This document shows positions 27,789 to 37,083 of a stretch of 38,417 bases of DNA, one piece after another. The position numbers and the translations under genes were made by a program. Source of the DNA: Microcaldota archaeon (GTDB taxonomy: Archaea; Micrarchaeota; Micrarchaeia; Anstonellales; Bilamarchaeaceae). The DNA lies in assembly GCA_023248035.1 (NCBI GenBank), contig JAHFFJ010000002.1, positions 23,448 through 61,864 on the forward strand, written 5' to 3'. Within the stretch, counting starts at the first letter, position 1. Each line of letters starts with the position of its first letter. The notes below the pieces were generated by a model, which was given only the letters and a program-made list of their open reading frames with translations, did no database searches and was not told the origin of the DNA.

Positions 27789-28696
27789 TTTGTTATGACT
27801 ATACTGTATTCTTTATCATAAGGTAGTGGTTCCCATTTGGTTTGGCTTGCAATTACTGTTTTGAGATCCACATCAAGGTGCATTTGCCTTGTGTAGTTGT
27901 TGCCTTGCTCTTCACGATCAATTACCGAATAGTGTAATGCAACAACATCTCCTGCAAGATTCTTGGAATTCTGCTCCACCTTAATAACTATCCAATATTT
28001 TCCTTTTTGCAATGTTGCATTGAACGGGAATTTTATCCAATTATCACTTAGGGTAGTGGCATTTATCGGTTTTTTGCTCTCTGCAATTAATTTACCTGGG
28101 CCATTATCATCATCTCTGATCTCCATTACAATAACGCTGCTTGGGAGTATGTTATCGTCCAGTCTTTTCATATAAGCTTTTACCAGCACTCCATTTAGGG
28201 TACTTCCCAAATCAAAAGCAGTTGCACGCCATTCCTTAAATGATATCGAATCAATCTCAATGCTGCTGGTATCATTATTTCCCAGTGGTGAAACCTTCCA
28301 GGGAGCTAAGTAGACTGTTTCCTCATCACTCTTAACCTCCACTTTATGGTTTCCTTCAGTGGTTGCTGGTATATCCCAAATTATGTTTATGCTTCCATTT
28401 ATACCTATACTATCAATCCAAATTTCTTTTCCATCGAGGTACCCTTTGAGTGTTTTCCCACCAGCACAGTTTAGCGTCGCATTAAGTTTGCCATTAATTG
28501 AAAACAAAGTGTCTGGGAGAGTAGAAAACTTATAACTCGGAACACATTCATCCTGACCAAGTATGTCACCTGGTAGGTCTATAGTCTGCTCTGAAACTTC
28601 CTCTTTCGGAGTATTTTTTTTGGGAGCAGTGCAACCTAACAACAAAAGAGCTACAATTCCAAAGATGATAATCGTATTAATCTTCATTGTCATCAC
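27785..28696 (-). CDS. Secreted lipoprotein, hypothetical
   Basis: INTIIIFGIVALLLLGCTAPKKNT lipobox; beta-rich remainder. Confidence 0.7.
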   Translation of the reverse strand: MMTMKINTIIIFGIVALLLLGCTAPKKNTPKEEVSEQTIDLPGDILGQDECVPSYKFSTLPDTLFSINGKLNATLNCAGGKTLKGYLDGKEIWIDSIGINGSINIIWDIPATTEGNHKVEVKSDEETVYLAPWKVSPLGNNDTSSIEIDSISFKEWRATAFDLGSTLNGVLVKAYMKRLDDNILPSSVIVMEIRDDDNGPGKLIAESKKPINATTLSDNWIKFPFNATLQKGKYWIVIKVEQNSKNLAGDVVALHYSVIDREEQGNNYTRQMHLDVDLKTVIASQTKWEPLPYDKEYSIVITN

Positions 28697-28755
28697 TTGT
28701 AATAATTATTTAAATTAAAACGCCTCGGCCGGGATTCGAACCCGGGTCGCAAGAG

Positions 28756-28861
28756 CTCCGTTGCGCTTTTTAGTAAAAAGCGCCCAAAAACTTTCAGTTC
28801 AAAAACCCATTAAGGATTTTACATTTAATGATTTTGGGGCGCCTTTTTTCAAAAGGTGCAA
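28756..28861 (-). other. Intron at tRNA-Asp 37/38 (106 nt)
   Basis: Splice sites within bulges CA^T and AG^C; contains GCACCTTTTGAAAAAAGGCGC, GCGCCCCAAAA...TTTTTGGGCGC and GCGCTTTTTACTAAAAAGCGC. Confidence 0.85.
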
Positions 28862-28884
28862 TGACAGTCTTGTATGCTAACCAT

Positions 28885-28924
28885 TTTATCTTCAGTGCGA
28901 GCCAGAAAGGCGAGCGTACTGAAA
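28885..28924 (-). other. Putative D-loop intron of tRNA-Asp (about 40 nt; exact ends unresolved)
   Basis: Sequence between GTGTAGC and (A)TGGTTAGCAT disrupts the D-loop; ends pair TTCAGT/ACTGAA. Confidence 0.65.
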
Positions 28925-28945
28925 GCTACACTACCGAGGCTTTCT

Positions 28946-28968
28946 AAAATTTTGCAAAGCAAAATTTT
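28946..28968. repeat. Perfect 10-bp inverted repeat upstream of tRNA-Asp
   Basis: AAAATTTTGC-AAA-GCAAAATTTT, 5 bp from the tRNA 5' end. Confidence 0.9.
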
Positions 28969-29061
28969 GTCTAACTAATCCCTACAAAATGCTCAAAAGC
29001 AAGGAAATAGTAACAAAAGAATACGAAATTGGTTTTAAAAAAGAATCGTTAATAGCATGTC

Positions 29062-29916
29062 ATGATAGATCTCCATACCCATACCTCTGCAAGCGATGGT
29101 ACTCTCGAATTTGGAGAACTTGTTTTAGAGGCAAAACGTGTTGGCCTAAATGCTATTGCTATAACTGACCATGATTCAGTTGACTCTGCAATGAAAATCA
29201 CCGGTCGTGAGCCAGTCAAAACTATCCCGGGAATCGAAATTACTGTTTTTGATTCAGAATTTGATTATGAAGATATTCATGTTCTTGGTCTTTTCATCAA
29301 CCCAAAAAATATCCTGCTTTCAAAAACCCTCAAAAAACTAGAGAAAGAAAGGGAAGACCAGAAGAAAGCTACCATAGTAAAACTTCAGGAACTTGGTTAT
29401 GAAATAACGTTTGATCAAGTTCGCAAAAAAGCTGCGGGTTCGATAGGTCGTCCCCACATTGCAAAAACTCTTATCGAAAAATATCCCCAAGAGTTTCGAT
29501 CTATTGGTGAGGTTTTTGACAAATTGCTCGATCGGCATGGAAAAGCCTATGTTGAGCGAAAAACATTTTTTGGTTTTAGGGCTGCAATATCACTAATAAA
29601 AAACTCTGGTGGCTTAAGTTTTATTGCACACCCCGGCCATTATCCTTATGATAAGAAACTTATTGCTGATTTCAAGGCTGTGGGGGGAGATGGTATTGAA
29701 GTCTACTATAACTATCATCTTAATCAGAAGAAAATAAGTGAAAATGAAAGTACTCGGTTAATTGAAAACTATCACTCTATATCATGCGAGTTTGATCTTC
29801 TTGAGAGTGGGGGTTCGGATTTTCATGGCGCAAACAAGGGTCATGCACTTGGGGAATTTAGTGTTCCAGATGAGTTACTTATTTCACTCAAAAAACAATT
29901 AAGAAAACCTTTATAA
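29062..29916 (+). CDS. PHP-domain phosphoesterase (TrpH/YciV-like)
   Basis: MIDLHTHTSASDGTLEFGELVLEAKRVGLNAIAITDHDSVDSA...GIEITV...FIAHPGHYP...GSDFHG. Confidence 0.92.
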   Translation: MIDLHTHTSASDGTLEFGELVLEAKRVGLNAIAITDHDSVDSAMKITGREPVKTIPGIEITVFDSEFDYEDIHVLGLFINPKNILLSKTLKKLEKEREDQKKATIVKLQELGYEITFDQVRKKAAGSIGRPHIAKTLIEKYPQEFRSIGEVFDKLLDRHGKAYVERKTFFGFRAAISLIKNSGGLSFIAHPGHYPYDKKLIADFKAVGGDGIEVYYNYHLNQKKISENESTRLIENYHSISCEFDLLESGGSDFHGANKGHALGEFSVPDELLISLKKQLRKPL

Positions 29917-29953
29917 GATACCCTATCCAACTCAATAACTGAAGGAAAGTTTC

Positions 29954-31504
29954 ATGAAAATTCGCCGTGCACTTTTAAGTGTTCACAACAAGGAAGGAAT
30001 CGTGGAATTTGCATCCGCACTTAACGAACTAGGTATTGAGATAATATCAAGTGGCGGAACGGCAAAATTCCTTTCAGAAAGCGGCATCAAAGTTATTGAT
30101 ATATCTGGTTTTACCAATTCTCCTGAAATGCTTGATGGTAGGGTAAAAACTCTTCATCCAAAAATCCATGGAGCTATTCTTGCTGATCGTGAAAACAAAA
30201 AACATATGGAAGAGGTAAAAAAGCGGGAAATTTCACTAATCGATCTAGTTGTGGTCAATCTTTACCCGTTTGAAGAGACTGTAAACAAGAAATCATCAAT
30301 GAAGGAAATAATAGAAAATATCGATATTGGCGGACCTACTCTGCTTAGAGCATCAGCCAAAAACTACCGTAACGTTGCCGTTATCTGCAACCCTCAAAGA
30401 TACGGGGAAATTTTAAAGGAAATGAAAAATAGTGAGGGTTGGCTATCCCAAAAAACTCTTGAACGCCTTGCAATTGAGGCGTGGGAGCAGGTTTCACACT
30501 ACGATGTTTTCATAGAACAATTCTTCAGGAGAAAATTCGGATTTCAGGATGAATTTCCAGAATACCTTAACCTTACCTTCCACAAAAAACAATCTCTTCG
30601 CTATGGGGAAAATCCACACCAGCGGGCTACGGTCTATCGTGATGAACATTTCCATAACCCTTCTTCACTTGATGCAAAACAAATTCAGGGAAAAGAGCTT
30701 TCCTACAATAATATTTTGGACTGCAATGCTGCATACAAACTAATTCGTGAATTTGATGAACCAACCGGGGTCATAGTGAAGCACAACAATCCTTGTGGGG
30801 TTGCTTCTTCCAATAGCATACTTGAAGCGTTCAAGATGGCAAAAGCTGTTGATCCGGAGGCATCTTTTGGTGGTGTGGTGGCGCTTAATCGTAAAGTGGA
30901 TAAAAATCTTGCAGAAGAGATAATCAGCAAATTTGTTGATATTGTAATGGCCCCTGCTTTTGATGATGGTGCCCTGGAAGTTTTGCGTTCAAAGAAGAAT
31001 ATGCGTGTCATGGACACGCCCGGTATCAATGTTAAACGTCTTCCTTATCGGAAATACCGATCGATACTTGGCGGTCTTCTTGTTCAGGATGCAAATGTAA
31101 AAATGATCGATGAAATAAAGGTCGTCACAAAAAGAAAGCCAACTGAAAAAGAAATGAAATCCCTCCTTTATGCATGGAAAATAGTCAAGTACGTCAAATC
31201 AAATGCCATTGTTTATGCACGAGAAAACCGTGCAGTTGGTATCGGTGCAGGTCAGATGAAAAGGGTGGATGCTGCCAAATTAGCTGCAATGATATCAAAA
31301 GACTATGGGGAATCTGTTGAAGGCTGTGCAATGGCAAGCGATGCTTTCTTCCCATTTCGTGATGGTATAGATTATGCCTCCAAGCTTGGTATTACTGCAA
31401 TTATACAGCCTGGTGGTTCAATAAAAGATTCCGAAGTGATAAAGGCAGCAGATGAACATAATATCGCTATGGTGTTTACTGGTATAAGACATTTTAGGCA
31501 CTAA
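29954..31504 (+). CDS. purH: Bifunctional AICAR transformylase / IMP cyclohydrolase
   Basis: RALLSVHNKEGIVEFASALNELGIEIISSGGTAKFL...EMLDGRVKTLHPKIHGAILADR...LRYGENPHQRA...IVKHNNPCGVA. Confidence 0.97.
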   Translation: MKIRRALLSVHNKEGIVEFASALNELGIEIISSGGTAKFLSESGIKVIDISGFTNSPEMLDGRVKTLHPKIHGAILADRENKKHMEEVKKREISLIDLVVVNLYPFEETVNKKSSMKEIIENIDIGGPTLLRASAKNYRNVAVICNPQRYGEILKEMKNSEGWLSQKTLERLAIEAWEQVSHYDVFIEQFFRRKFGFQDEFPEYLNLTFHKKQSLRYGENPHQRATVYRDEHFHNPSSLDAKQIQGKELSYNNILDCNAAYKLIREFDEPTGVIVKHNNPCGVASSNSILEAFKMAKAVDPEASFGGVVALNRKVDKNLAEEIISKFVDIVMAPAFDDGALEVLRSKKNMRVMDTPGINVKRLPYRKYRSILGGLLVQDANVKMIDEIKVVTKRKPTEKEMKSLLYAWKIVKYVKSNAIVYARENRAVGIGAGQMKRVDAAKLAAMISKDYGESVEGCAMASDAFFPFRDGIDYASKLGITAIIQPGGSIKDSEVIKAADEHNIAMVFTGIRHFRH

Positions 31505-32466
31505 AGACTCTTAGCATACCGCTCTGACAGTAAAACATAGCGATCGATCATCTCCCTTACTTTATTGTCTTTTTTACCCATCCATTCTATAGTTGCTATT
31601 TTTGCCCGCACATTGGCCCTATAACATTTGTAGAAAGGTAAAAGGGTTTCAAGTTCAGGGTCTTTGGTTTTCTCAAGATAACTTTCAACAAAAAAATCCG
31701 ACAAATCGCTTCTTCCTGCAAAATCAAGATCCATTGCCATAAATGCTATATCACTAACAACATCAATACACCGAAAATCATTGCTAAACTCTATACAGTC
31801 GATTATTTTTAACCCATTATCGAAAAAAATATTCCCCATGTGTAAATCGCCATGACAATCACGTACATATCCATCGTTTGCTCGTTTTTCTATCAATTTT
31901 TTGTTTCTTCTGAGAAAATCTTGCGAGCACCTTAGTATATTGTCCACCCAGTTTCCAAATCCTGAAGCCTTGTCTATAGTTTGCCTATAACTGCCAAGAT
32001 CCATCACCTGCTCACTTATCATCTGAAATGAACCCATGCTGCCATCGCTAACTCTTTTTGTGTTGTTATGGAAAGCTGCGATTTTTTCTACAATCTCCTT
32101 TACCTCACACTCACCAATGCTATCACTTGCAAGAAGCTTGCTCATTTTACACTCTTCATTCAATTTTTTCATTTTAACCGCATAATCAATTATCTCTCCA
32201 TAAGTGTTACCTTCTAATACAAGCCCTTTTTCACTTCTCACCACACTAACTACGCCAAGATAAACTTCTGGCGAAAGCCTTCGATTAAGTCTCACTTCTT
32301 CATTACAAAAATACTCCCTTCTTTCTATTGTGGAAAAATCAAGGAATGAAAACTTCACTGGTTTTTTTATCTTGAAAACTTCCTGCCCCATTAATATCCA
32401 GGATATGTGAGTCTCAGATAATTCGAAGCCATCTCTAACAAGTTCTTCTATTTCTTTTGCTTCCAT
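31501..32466 (-). CDS. Aminoglycoside phosphotransferase-like kinase (COG2187-type)
   Basis: HISWILMGQEVFKIKKPVKFSFLDFSTIERREYFCNEEVRLNRRLSPEVYLGVV...RDCHGDLHMGNIFFDNGLKIIDCIEFSNDFRCIDVVSDIAFMAMDLD. Confidence 0.88.
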   Translation of the reverse strand: MEAKEIEELVRDGFELSETHISWILMGQEVFKIKKPVKFSFLDFSTIERREYFCNEEVRLNRRLSPEVYLGVVSVVRSEKGLVLEGNTYGEIIDYAVKMKKLNEECKMSKLLASDSIGECEVKEIVEKIAAFHNNTKRVSDGSMGSFQMISEQVMDLGSYRQTIDKASGFGNWVDNILRCSQDFLRRNKKLIEKRANDGYVRDCHGDLHMGNIFFDNGLKIIDCIEFSNDFRCIDVVSDIAFMAMDLDFAGRSDLSDFFVESYLEKTKDPELETLLPFYKCYRANVRAKIATIEWMGKKDNKVREMIDRYVLLSERYAKSL

Positions 32467-32939
32467 TTTATCGCCTTTTTCACAGCTATCACACGTTCTC
32501 TAAGCGGAAGTTTAGAATCCACCCGAATAAAATCTTCTGGCTTTTCAAACTTAGCTTCTAACTTAAGATAAACCTCGTAATCCGCATCACTTTCAGTATT
32601 TTTCCTAAACATTATTCTTTTTCTTACGTCTTCTTTTGGTATGGTACAAAGAACTAAAAAACACCCGTTCGAAGGTGCAATTTTTTCCATCTCCTTCCGC
32701 CAGCTTTCTTTTGAAAAAGTTCCATCAGCAACTACATTTACTCCTTCCATAATGGCCTTTGCAGCCTCCCCCACCATTTTTTTATATATCTCTTCACGTC
32801 CTTCTTCACTATAATCCGGAGTTCCCGAACCCTTTCTTATTCTGTCACTGCTTATCCTAATAGCGTTAAATTCCTTACAAAGCGCTTTTGCAAGCGTACT
32901 TTTACCCGTTCCAGGCAAACCGCAAATTATTATAAGCAT
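32448..32939 (-). CDS. P-loop AAA-type kinase (COG0645-like)
   Basis: MLIIICGLPGTGKSTLAKALCKEFNAIRISSDRIRK; start at the internal ATG 32939 preferred over 32993. Confidence 0.85.
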   Translation of the reverse strand: MLIIICGLPGTGKSTLAKALCKEFNAIRISSDRIRKGSGTPDYSEEGREEIYKKMVGEAAKAIMEGVNVVADGTFSKESWRKEMEKIAPSNGCFLVLCTIPKEDVRKRIMFRKNTESDADYEVYLKLEAKFEKPEDFIRVDSKLPLRERVIAVKKAIKWKQKK

Positions 32940-33005
32940 GAAGTTCAATACCTCATTTAAATTTATTAATGTAATAAGCGCTTTTTTGATCAAATGGTGA
33001 TATAA

Positions 33006-34232
33006 ATGGCTGAAGAATATGATGTTATAATCCTAGGTGGCGGACCGGCTGGTTCAAGTTGTGCAGCATTTCTCTCAAAATCAGGCAAGAAAGTTCTTCT
33101 TCTTGATCGTGCTACTTTCCCACGAGATAAAACATGCGGTGATGGTATAAGCGGCCGCTCGGTGGGCGTTCTTCAGGATCTTGGCCTTATGGGGCAAGTT
33201 CAGAAAATTGAGCATGAAGATATGTATGGTGTAACCTTCTCCTCACCAGTAGGCAAAGTAGTCCCTATTGGTGCTCCAAGGGGAAATGGGGAGAAACCGC
33301 CAGGATTTGTATGCAGAAGAGAAGTACTCGACAATATGCTCTTTCAAAATGCAAAAAAACTAGCCACTAAAACTATAGAAAAGTTCATAGCAACAGACAT
33401 TATTAAGGAAAATGGCAAAGTGGTCGGTGTAAAAGGCAATCTTAATGGTAAAGAAACAACCTTCCTCGCAAAAATCTTTGTTGGTGCAGATGGTGCTGGC
33501 GGAATTTCTGCAAGGAAACTTGGTTCGCTAAACACTGATGAAAAACACCAAGCAGCTGCCATTCGTGCTTACTATGATAATGTGGATGGTATGATCGATC
33601 AGATTGAGCTTCACTTTATCGATGGTGTTTTGCCAGGTTATTTCTGGATTTTCCCACTACCTGATAAAAGTGCAAATGTAGGTATTGGGATGCTTGTAGC
33701 TGATATGAAAAAGAAGAAAGTCAATCTCCAAAAACTGATGGAAGAAGTAATAACCAACCATCCAGTTTTCAAATCAAGATTTGCCAAAGCCAAAAGAACT
33801 TCCGATGTTAAAAGCTGGATTCTTCCGCTCGCATCCGCTACTCCAAAATTAAAGATCTATGGCGATGGTTACGTTCTTCTTGGGGATGCAGCTTCCCTTA
33901 TAGATCCATTTACTGGTGAAGGTATAGGAAATGCACTCACAAGCGGCCAGATCTCTGCAGAGATTATAAATGAGGCATTTGAAAAGAATGACTTTTCAGA
34001 AGCAGTTCTCTCTAAATATCCAAAAATTCTTTGGGATAAAATAGGGGAAGAAGTAATGACCAACTACAACATGCAAAAGCATGCAAACAGTAGATGGAAA
34101 ATGAACTTGATAATTGATAAGGCTTCCAGAAGCAAGGATATCCAGGGCGTAATATCAAATGCTCTGATAAATCCAGATGGGCATAAAACTCTTATCGATC
34201 CTATGTTTATCCTACGCGCACTTCTTGCCTGA
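33006..34232 (+). CDS. Geranylgeranyl reductase-family FAD oxidoreductase
   Basis: YDVIILGGGPAGSSCAAFLSKSGKKVLLLDRATFPRDKTCGDGISGRSVGVL...GYVLLGDAASLIDPFTGEGIGNALTSG. Confidence 0.93.
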   Translation: MAEEYDVIILGGGPAGSSCAAFLSKSGKKVLLLDRATFPRDKTCGDGISGRSVGVLQDLGLMGQVQKIEHEDMYGVTFSSPVGKVVPIGAPRGNGEKPPGFVCRREVLDNMLFQNAKKLATKTIEKFIATDIIKENGKVVGVKGNLNGKETTFLAKIFVGADGAGGISARKLGSLNTDEKHQAAAIRAYYDNVDGMIDQIELHFIDGVLPGYFWIFPLPDKSANVGIGMLVADMKKKKVNLQKLMEEVITNHPVFKSRFAKAKRTSDVKSWILPLASATPKLKIYGDGYVLLGDAASLIDPFTGEGIGNALTSGQISAEIINEAFEKNDFSEAVLSKYPKILWDKIGEEVMTNYNMQKHANSRWKMNLIIDKASRSKDIQGVISNALINPDGHKTLIDPMFILRALLA

Positions 34233-34968
34233 TTCCATTCCTCTCTAATGTCTCTTTTCTTTCTTTTACTAGAACTTCCATTACGCTAACTCTAAGTTCT
34301 TCAACCGTTTGATGGGATCGTTTTAACACTTCCTGCAAAGGATTTAAATCAGACTGAAAAAGCAGCTTAAGAAGATCCATCTGCCACCCTAATTCTCTTG
34401 CAAGATAATCCGCTTCAGTTTTGCTAGTTTGAGGGTGATAGTTAGAACCATTGCCAAAATCAATAACAAAAACTCCACTTTCACCAATAATAACATTTCC
34501 AGGATGGGGGTCAAAATGACCAATTCCCTGCCTATTAAGTTCATCCAAAATTTCACAAACACGATCTATGAAATACATATGTGCACTAATTAGGTGATAT
34601 CTAATACCAGTATCCCTTAGAGCTTTAGATTCTTTTATGAAGTGTTCCCAGGTAACCCCGGGAATATAATCCATAACTAAAAATTTTTTACCTTCTGTTA
34701 AACCAGTCCCATAAGAAAAAGGTACTGCGGGGACAATCAGTCCTGAAAGTATGCCATCCTCTTTTTCAATTAATCTATTGCTATTTGGATGTTTTGTTAC
34801 TTTGACTGCGTAACTACGGCCAAGTGCATCCTCTATTCTATGAACTACACCAAAATTTCCCTCACCAATCAATTCGGCATTTCTGAAAAATCTAGTTGAG
34901 TCTGCGAAAGCCTTTGCTACCTCATCCATTTTTTCACCACTAAATCTAATCCTGGATGATCGTAGCAT
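34207..34968 (-). CDS. Protein kinase-like protein
   Basis: IGEGNFGVVHRIEDALGRSYAVKV (Gly loop and Lys), GIGHFDPHPGNVIIGESGVFVIDFGNG (catalytic loop and DFG). Confidence 0.85.
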   Translation of the reverse strand: MLRSSRIRFSGEKMDEVAKAFADSTRFFRNAELIGEGNFGVVHRIEDALGRSYAVKVTKHPNSNRLIEKEDGILSGLIVPAVPFSYGTGLTEGKKFLVMDYIPGVTWEHFIKESKALRDTGIRYHLISAHMYFIDRVCEILDELNRQGIGHFDPHPGNVIIGESGVFVIDFGNGSNYHPQTSKTEADYLARELGWQMDLLKLLFQSDLNPLQEVLKRSHQTVEELRVSVMEVLVKERKETLERNGIRQEVRVG

Positions 34969-35062
34969 GGTTAATTTATAAAGAAAACACTTTAAAACTC
35001 TTTTTATAACTTAATAACTATCAACACTTACACTTTATTTAAATTATCTGCTTAATTTTACC

Positions 35063-36406
35063 ATGATTTTCGATCTAATCGTTATTGGTGCAGGTTCAGG
35101 TCTTGATGTTGCTGCCGCAGCATCCTCTAAAGGCCTAAAGGTTGCAGTAGTGGAAGAAGGGCCAATGGGTGGTACTTGCCTTAATAGAGGTTGCATCCCA
35201 TCAAAAATTCTCATACATTCTGCTGATGTGATGGAAACTATAAAACGAGCGGGAGAATTCGGGTTTAATGTGGGGAAAGTTTCAGTTGATTTTGAAAAAG
35301 TAATGGCACGAGCAAGGATTGTAGATAAAGATGCGCAATCTATAGAAGAGAACCTAAAAAAATCTAAAAATATCACACTGTTCAAGGGGCGGGGAAAGTT
35401 TATCGCTCCAAAAAAAATCTTAGTTAATGGGCAAGAAATTAGCGGAGAAAAAATACTCATTGCAGCAGGTACGAGGCCTGCAATTCCACCTATAGAAGGC
35501 ATAGAAAAAATTCCCTATATGACAAGCGATGAAGCACTTAGCGTGAGCAAACTTCCAAAAGAACTTATCATTGTCGGAGGTGGCTATATCGCCTGCGAGC
35601 TGGCTCATTTTTTTGGTTCAATGGGTTCAAAAATAACCATTCTTCAGCGCAATATTCGCCTGCTTCCTGATGAAGATGAGGAATTAAGTACAAAGTTTAC
35701 AGAGATTTTCTCCAGTTCTCACACAGTCCACCTATCATTTGCAGTTGCCAAAGTAGAGAAAAAAGGCGATAAAATTACTGTTTATGCAAAAGATGGCAAA
35801 AGCGTTTCAGGAACTGATTTGCTTATTGCAACAGGGAGGGTGCCAAACAGCGATATTCTTGAAGTCACAAAAACTGGCCTCACGCCAAACAAGCATGGCT
35901 ACATAGAACCAAACGAATATATGGAAACCACTGCTTCAGGGATATGGGTTTTAGGTGACATAGCAGGAAAATATTTTTTCAAGCATTCTGCAAATCTCGA
36001 AGCAGAATATGTGGCAAACAATATTCTAAATCCTCAAAACCGTAAAAAAGTTGACTATACTGCAATGCCGCACGCTGTCTTCTCAAATCCCCAAATTGCT
36101 GGTGTTGGGGCAACTGAACAAGAGCTAAAGGAAAAAGAGGAAGACTATCTTGTAGGGAAATACCTTTATTCCGGAACTGGAATGGGAGAAGCACTTAATG
36201 AAAAAAACGGCTTTGTAAAATTTCTCACAGACTATAAAGGGAAAATACTAGGCTGCCACATTATGGGTCCCGAAGCTTCCACATTAATTCATGAGGTTTT
36301 AGTTTCAATGAAATTTGGTAGATCCCATGTGAATGACATCATAAATACCATTCACATCCATCCCGCCCTAAGCGAAGTAGTCCAAAGAGGGGCAGGAAGC
36401 GTTTAG
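35063..36406 (+). CDS. Dihydrolipoamide dehydrogenase-like pyridine nucleotide-disulfide oxidoreductase
   Basis: DLIVIGAGSGLDVAAAASSKGLKVAVVEEGPMGGTCLNRGCIPSK (redox CxxxxC) and C-terminal HIHPALSEVVQ. Confidence 0.93.
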   Translation: MIFDLIVIGAGSGLDVAAAASSKGLKVAVVEEGPMGGTCLNRGCIPSKILIHSADVMETIKRAGEFGFNVGKVSVDFEKVMARARIVDKDAQSIEENLKKSKNITLFKGRGKFIAPKKILVNGQEISGEKILIAAGTRPAIPPIEGIEKIPYMTSDEALSVSKLPKELIIVGGGYIACELAHFFGSMGSKITILQRNIRLLPDEDEELSTKFTEIFSSSHTVHLSFAVAKVEKKGDKITVYAKDGKSVSGTDLLIATGRVPNSDILEVTKTGLTPNKHGYIEPNEYMETTASGIWVLGDIAGKYFFKHSANLEAEYVANNILNPQNRKKVDYTAMPHAVFSNPQIAGVGATEQELKEKEEDYLVGKYLYSGTGMGEALNEKNGFVKFLTDYKGKILGCHIMGPEASTLIHEVLVSMKFGRSHVNDIINTIHIHPALSEVVQRGAGSV

Positions 36407-36768
36407 TTCATTTTTTCTTCCCAAAGTGGTTTTGTAATTTTAAAAGCACATCCAACAGCTATCGCTTTAATTTCAAAGCTTGTGTTTAATGTGTCACTTC
36501 TAAATAACAGTTTGTCTCCTTTTCTAAATTTTATCTCATCTATGTCCAAATTTAAAGAAAGCTTACCGGTGGTACTGGTGTCCCCACCAGAATCATTGTC
36601 AAGAAGAATATCAAAAAGTCCGAATCCTCTAGTACTCTTAAGACAAAAAACTCTAAGCTCCAAAACTGAAACGTGGTATATAGAAGCAACTAATTCTGGA
36701 TGAAGTGTTATTGTATTATTTGTTGGTCTGGTTGCTTTAGTTAAAATGCCTGCTCGTTCCCTAACCAT
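36403..36768 (-). CDS. Hypothetical protein
   Basis: 121-aa ORF overlapping the convergent gene stop; no family recognised. Confidence 0.5.
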   Translation of the reverse strand: MVRERAGILTKATRPTNNTITLHPELVASIYHVSVLELRVFCLKSTRGFGLFDILLDNDSGGDTSTTGKLSLNLDIDEIKFRKGDKLLFRSDTLNTSFEIKAIAVGCAFKITKPLWEEKMN

Positions 36769-36958
36769 ATTTTCATACCTTTAAGCACAATCCTATATAT
36801 TCCTTTCTATTTTGCTATATTATTTTTGTTTAAACAACCAGTGTAATGGTTAAATGGCTATAATAAAACTCTAAAATCAGCAAATAAGAGGGAGTTCTAC
36901 TATAATTGAAGATAGAATAAAAGCATGGGAAATTAAAAGAAGAAATCCCGTCGGCCTG

Positions 36959-36987
36959 AATTTCCGCCTTTTTAGTAAAAAAGTGGC
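36959..36987 (-). other. T-loop intron of tRNA-Tyr (29 nt, position about 59/60; 1-nt ambiguity)
   Basis: TTCAAAT|GCCACTTTTTTACTAAAAAGGCGGAAATT|CAGGC; removal restores GCTTG/CAGGC T stem and a 7-nt loop. Confidence 0.78.
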
Positions 36988-37010
36988 ATTTGAACAAGCA
37001 ACCGCCCCGT

Positions 37011-37064
37011 ATCCGAGCGACCTTAAGGTCGCGAAGGAAGTCCGATAAAAGCGGACAAATCAAA
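37011..37064 (-). other. Intron at tRNA-Tyr 37/38 (54 nt)
   Basis: Interrupts CTGTAG|A anticodon loop; contains GTCCG..CGGAC and GCGACCTTAAGGTCGC hairpins. Confidence 0.82.
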
Positions 37065-37083
37065 CTACAGCGGGGCGCTCTAC

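Larger units (their letters stand above)
28721..28940 (-). tRNA. tRNA-Asp(GUC) with two putative introns (D-loop about 40 nt; 37/38 106 nt)
   Basis: Acceptor GCCTCGG/CCGAGGC + G73; D stem GTGT/GCAT; anticodon arm CAAGA-CTGTCA|C-TCTTG; T arm CCGGG-TTCGAAT-CCCGG. BHB at 37/38: CTGT/ACGG 4-bp helix with 3-nt bulges CAT and AGC. Spliced length 74 nt. Confidence 0.88.

Noticed and set aside
36790-36940. Possible additional tRNA or small RNA between 36790 and 36940
   Set aside because: No T-arm (TTCRANNC) or acceptor pairing could be found; only AT-rich intergenic sequence.
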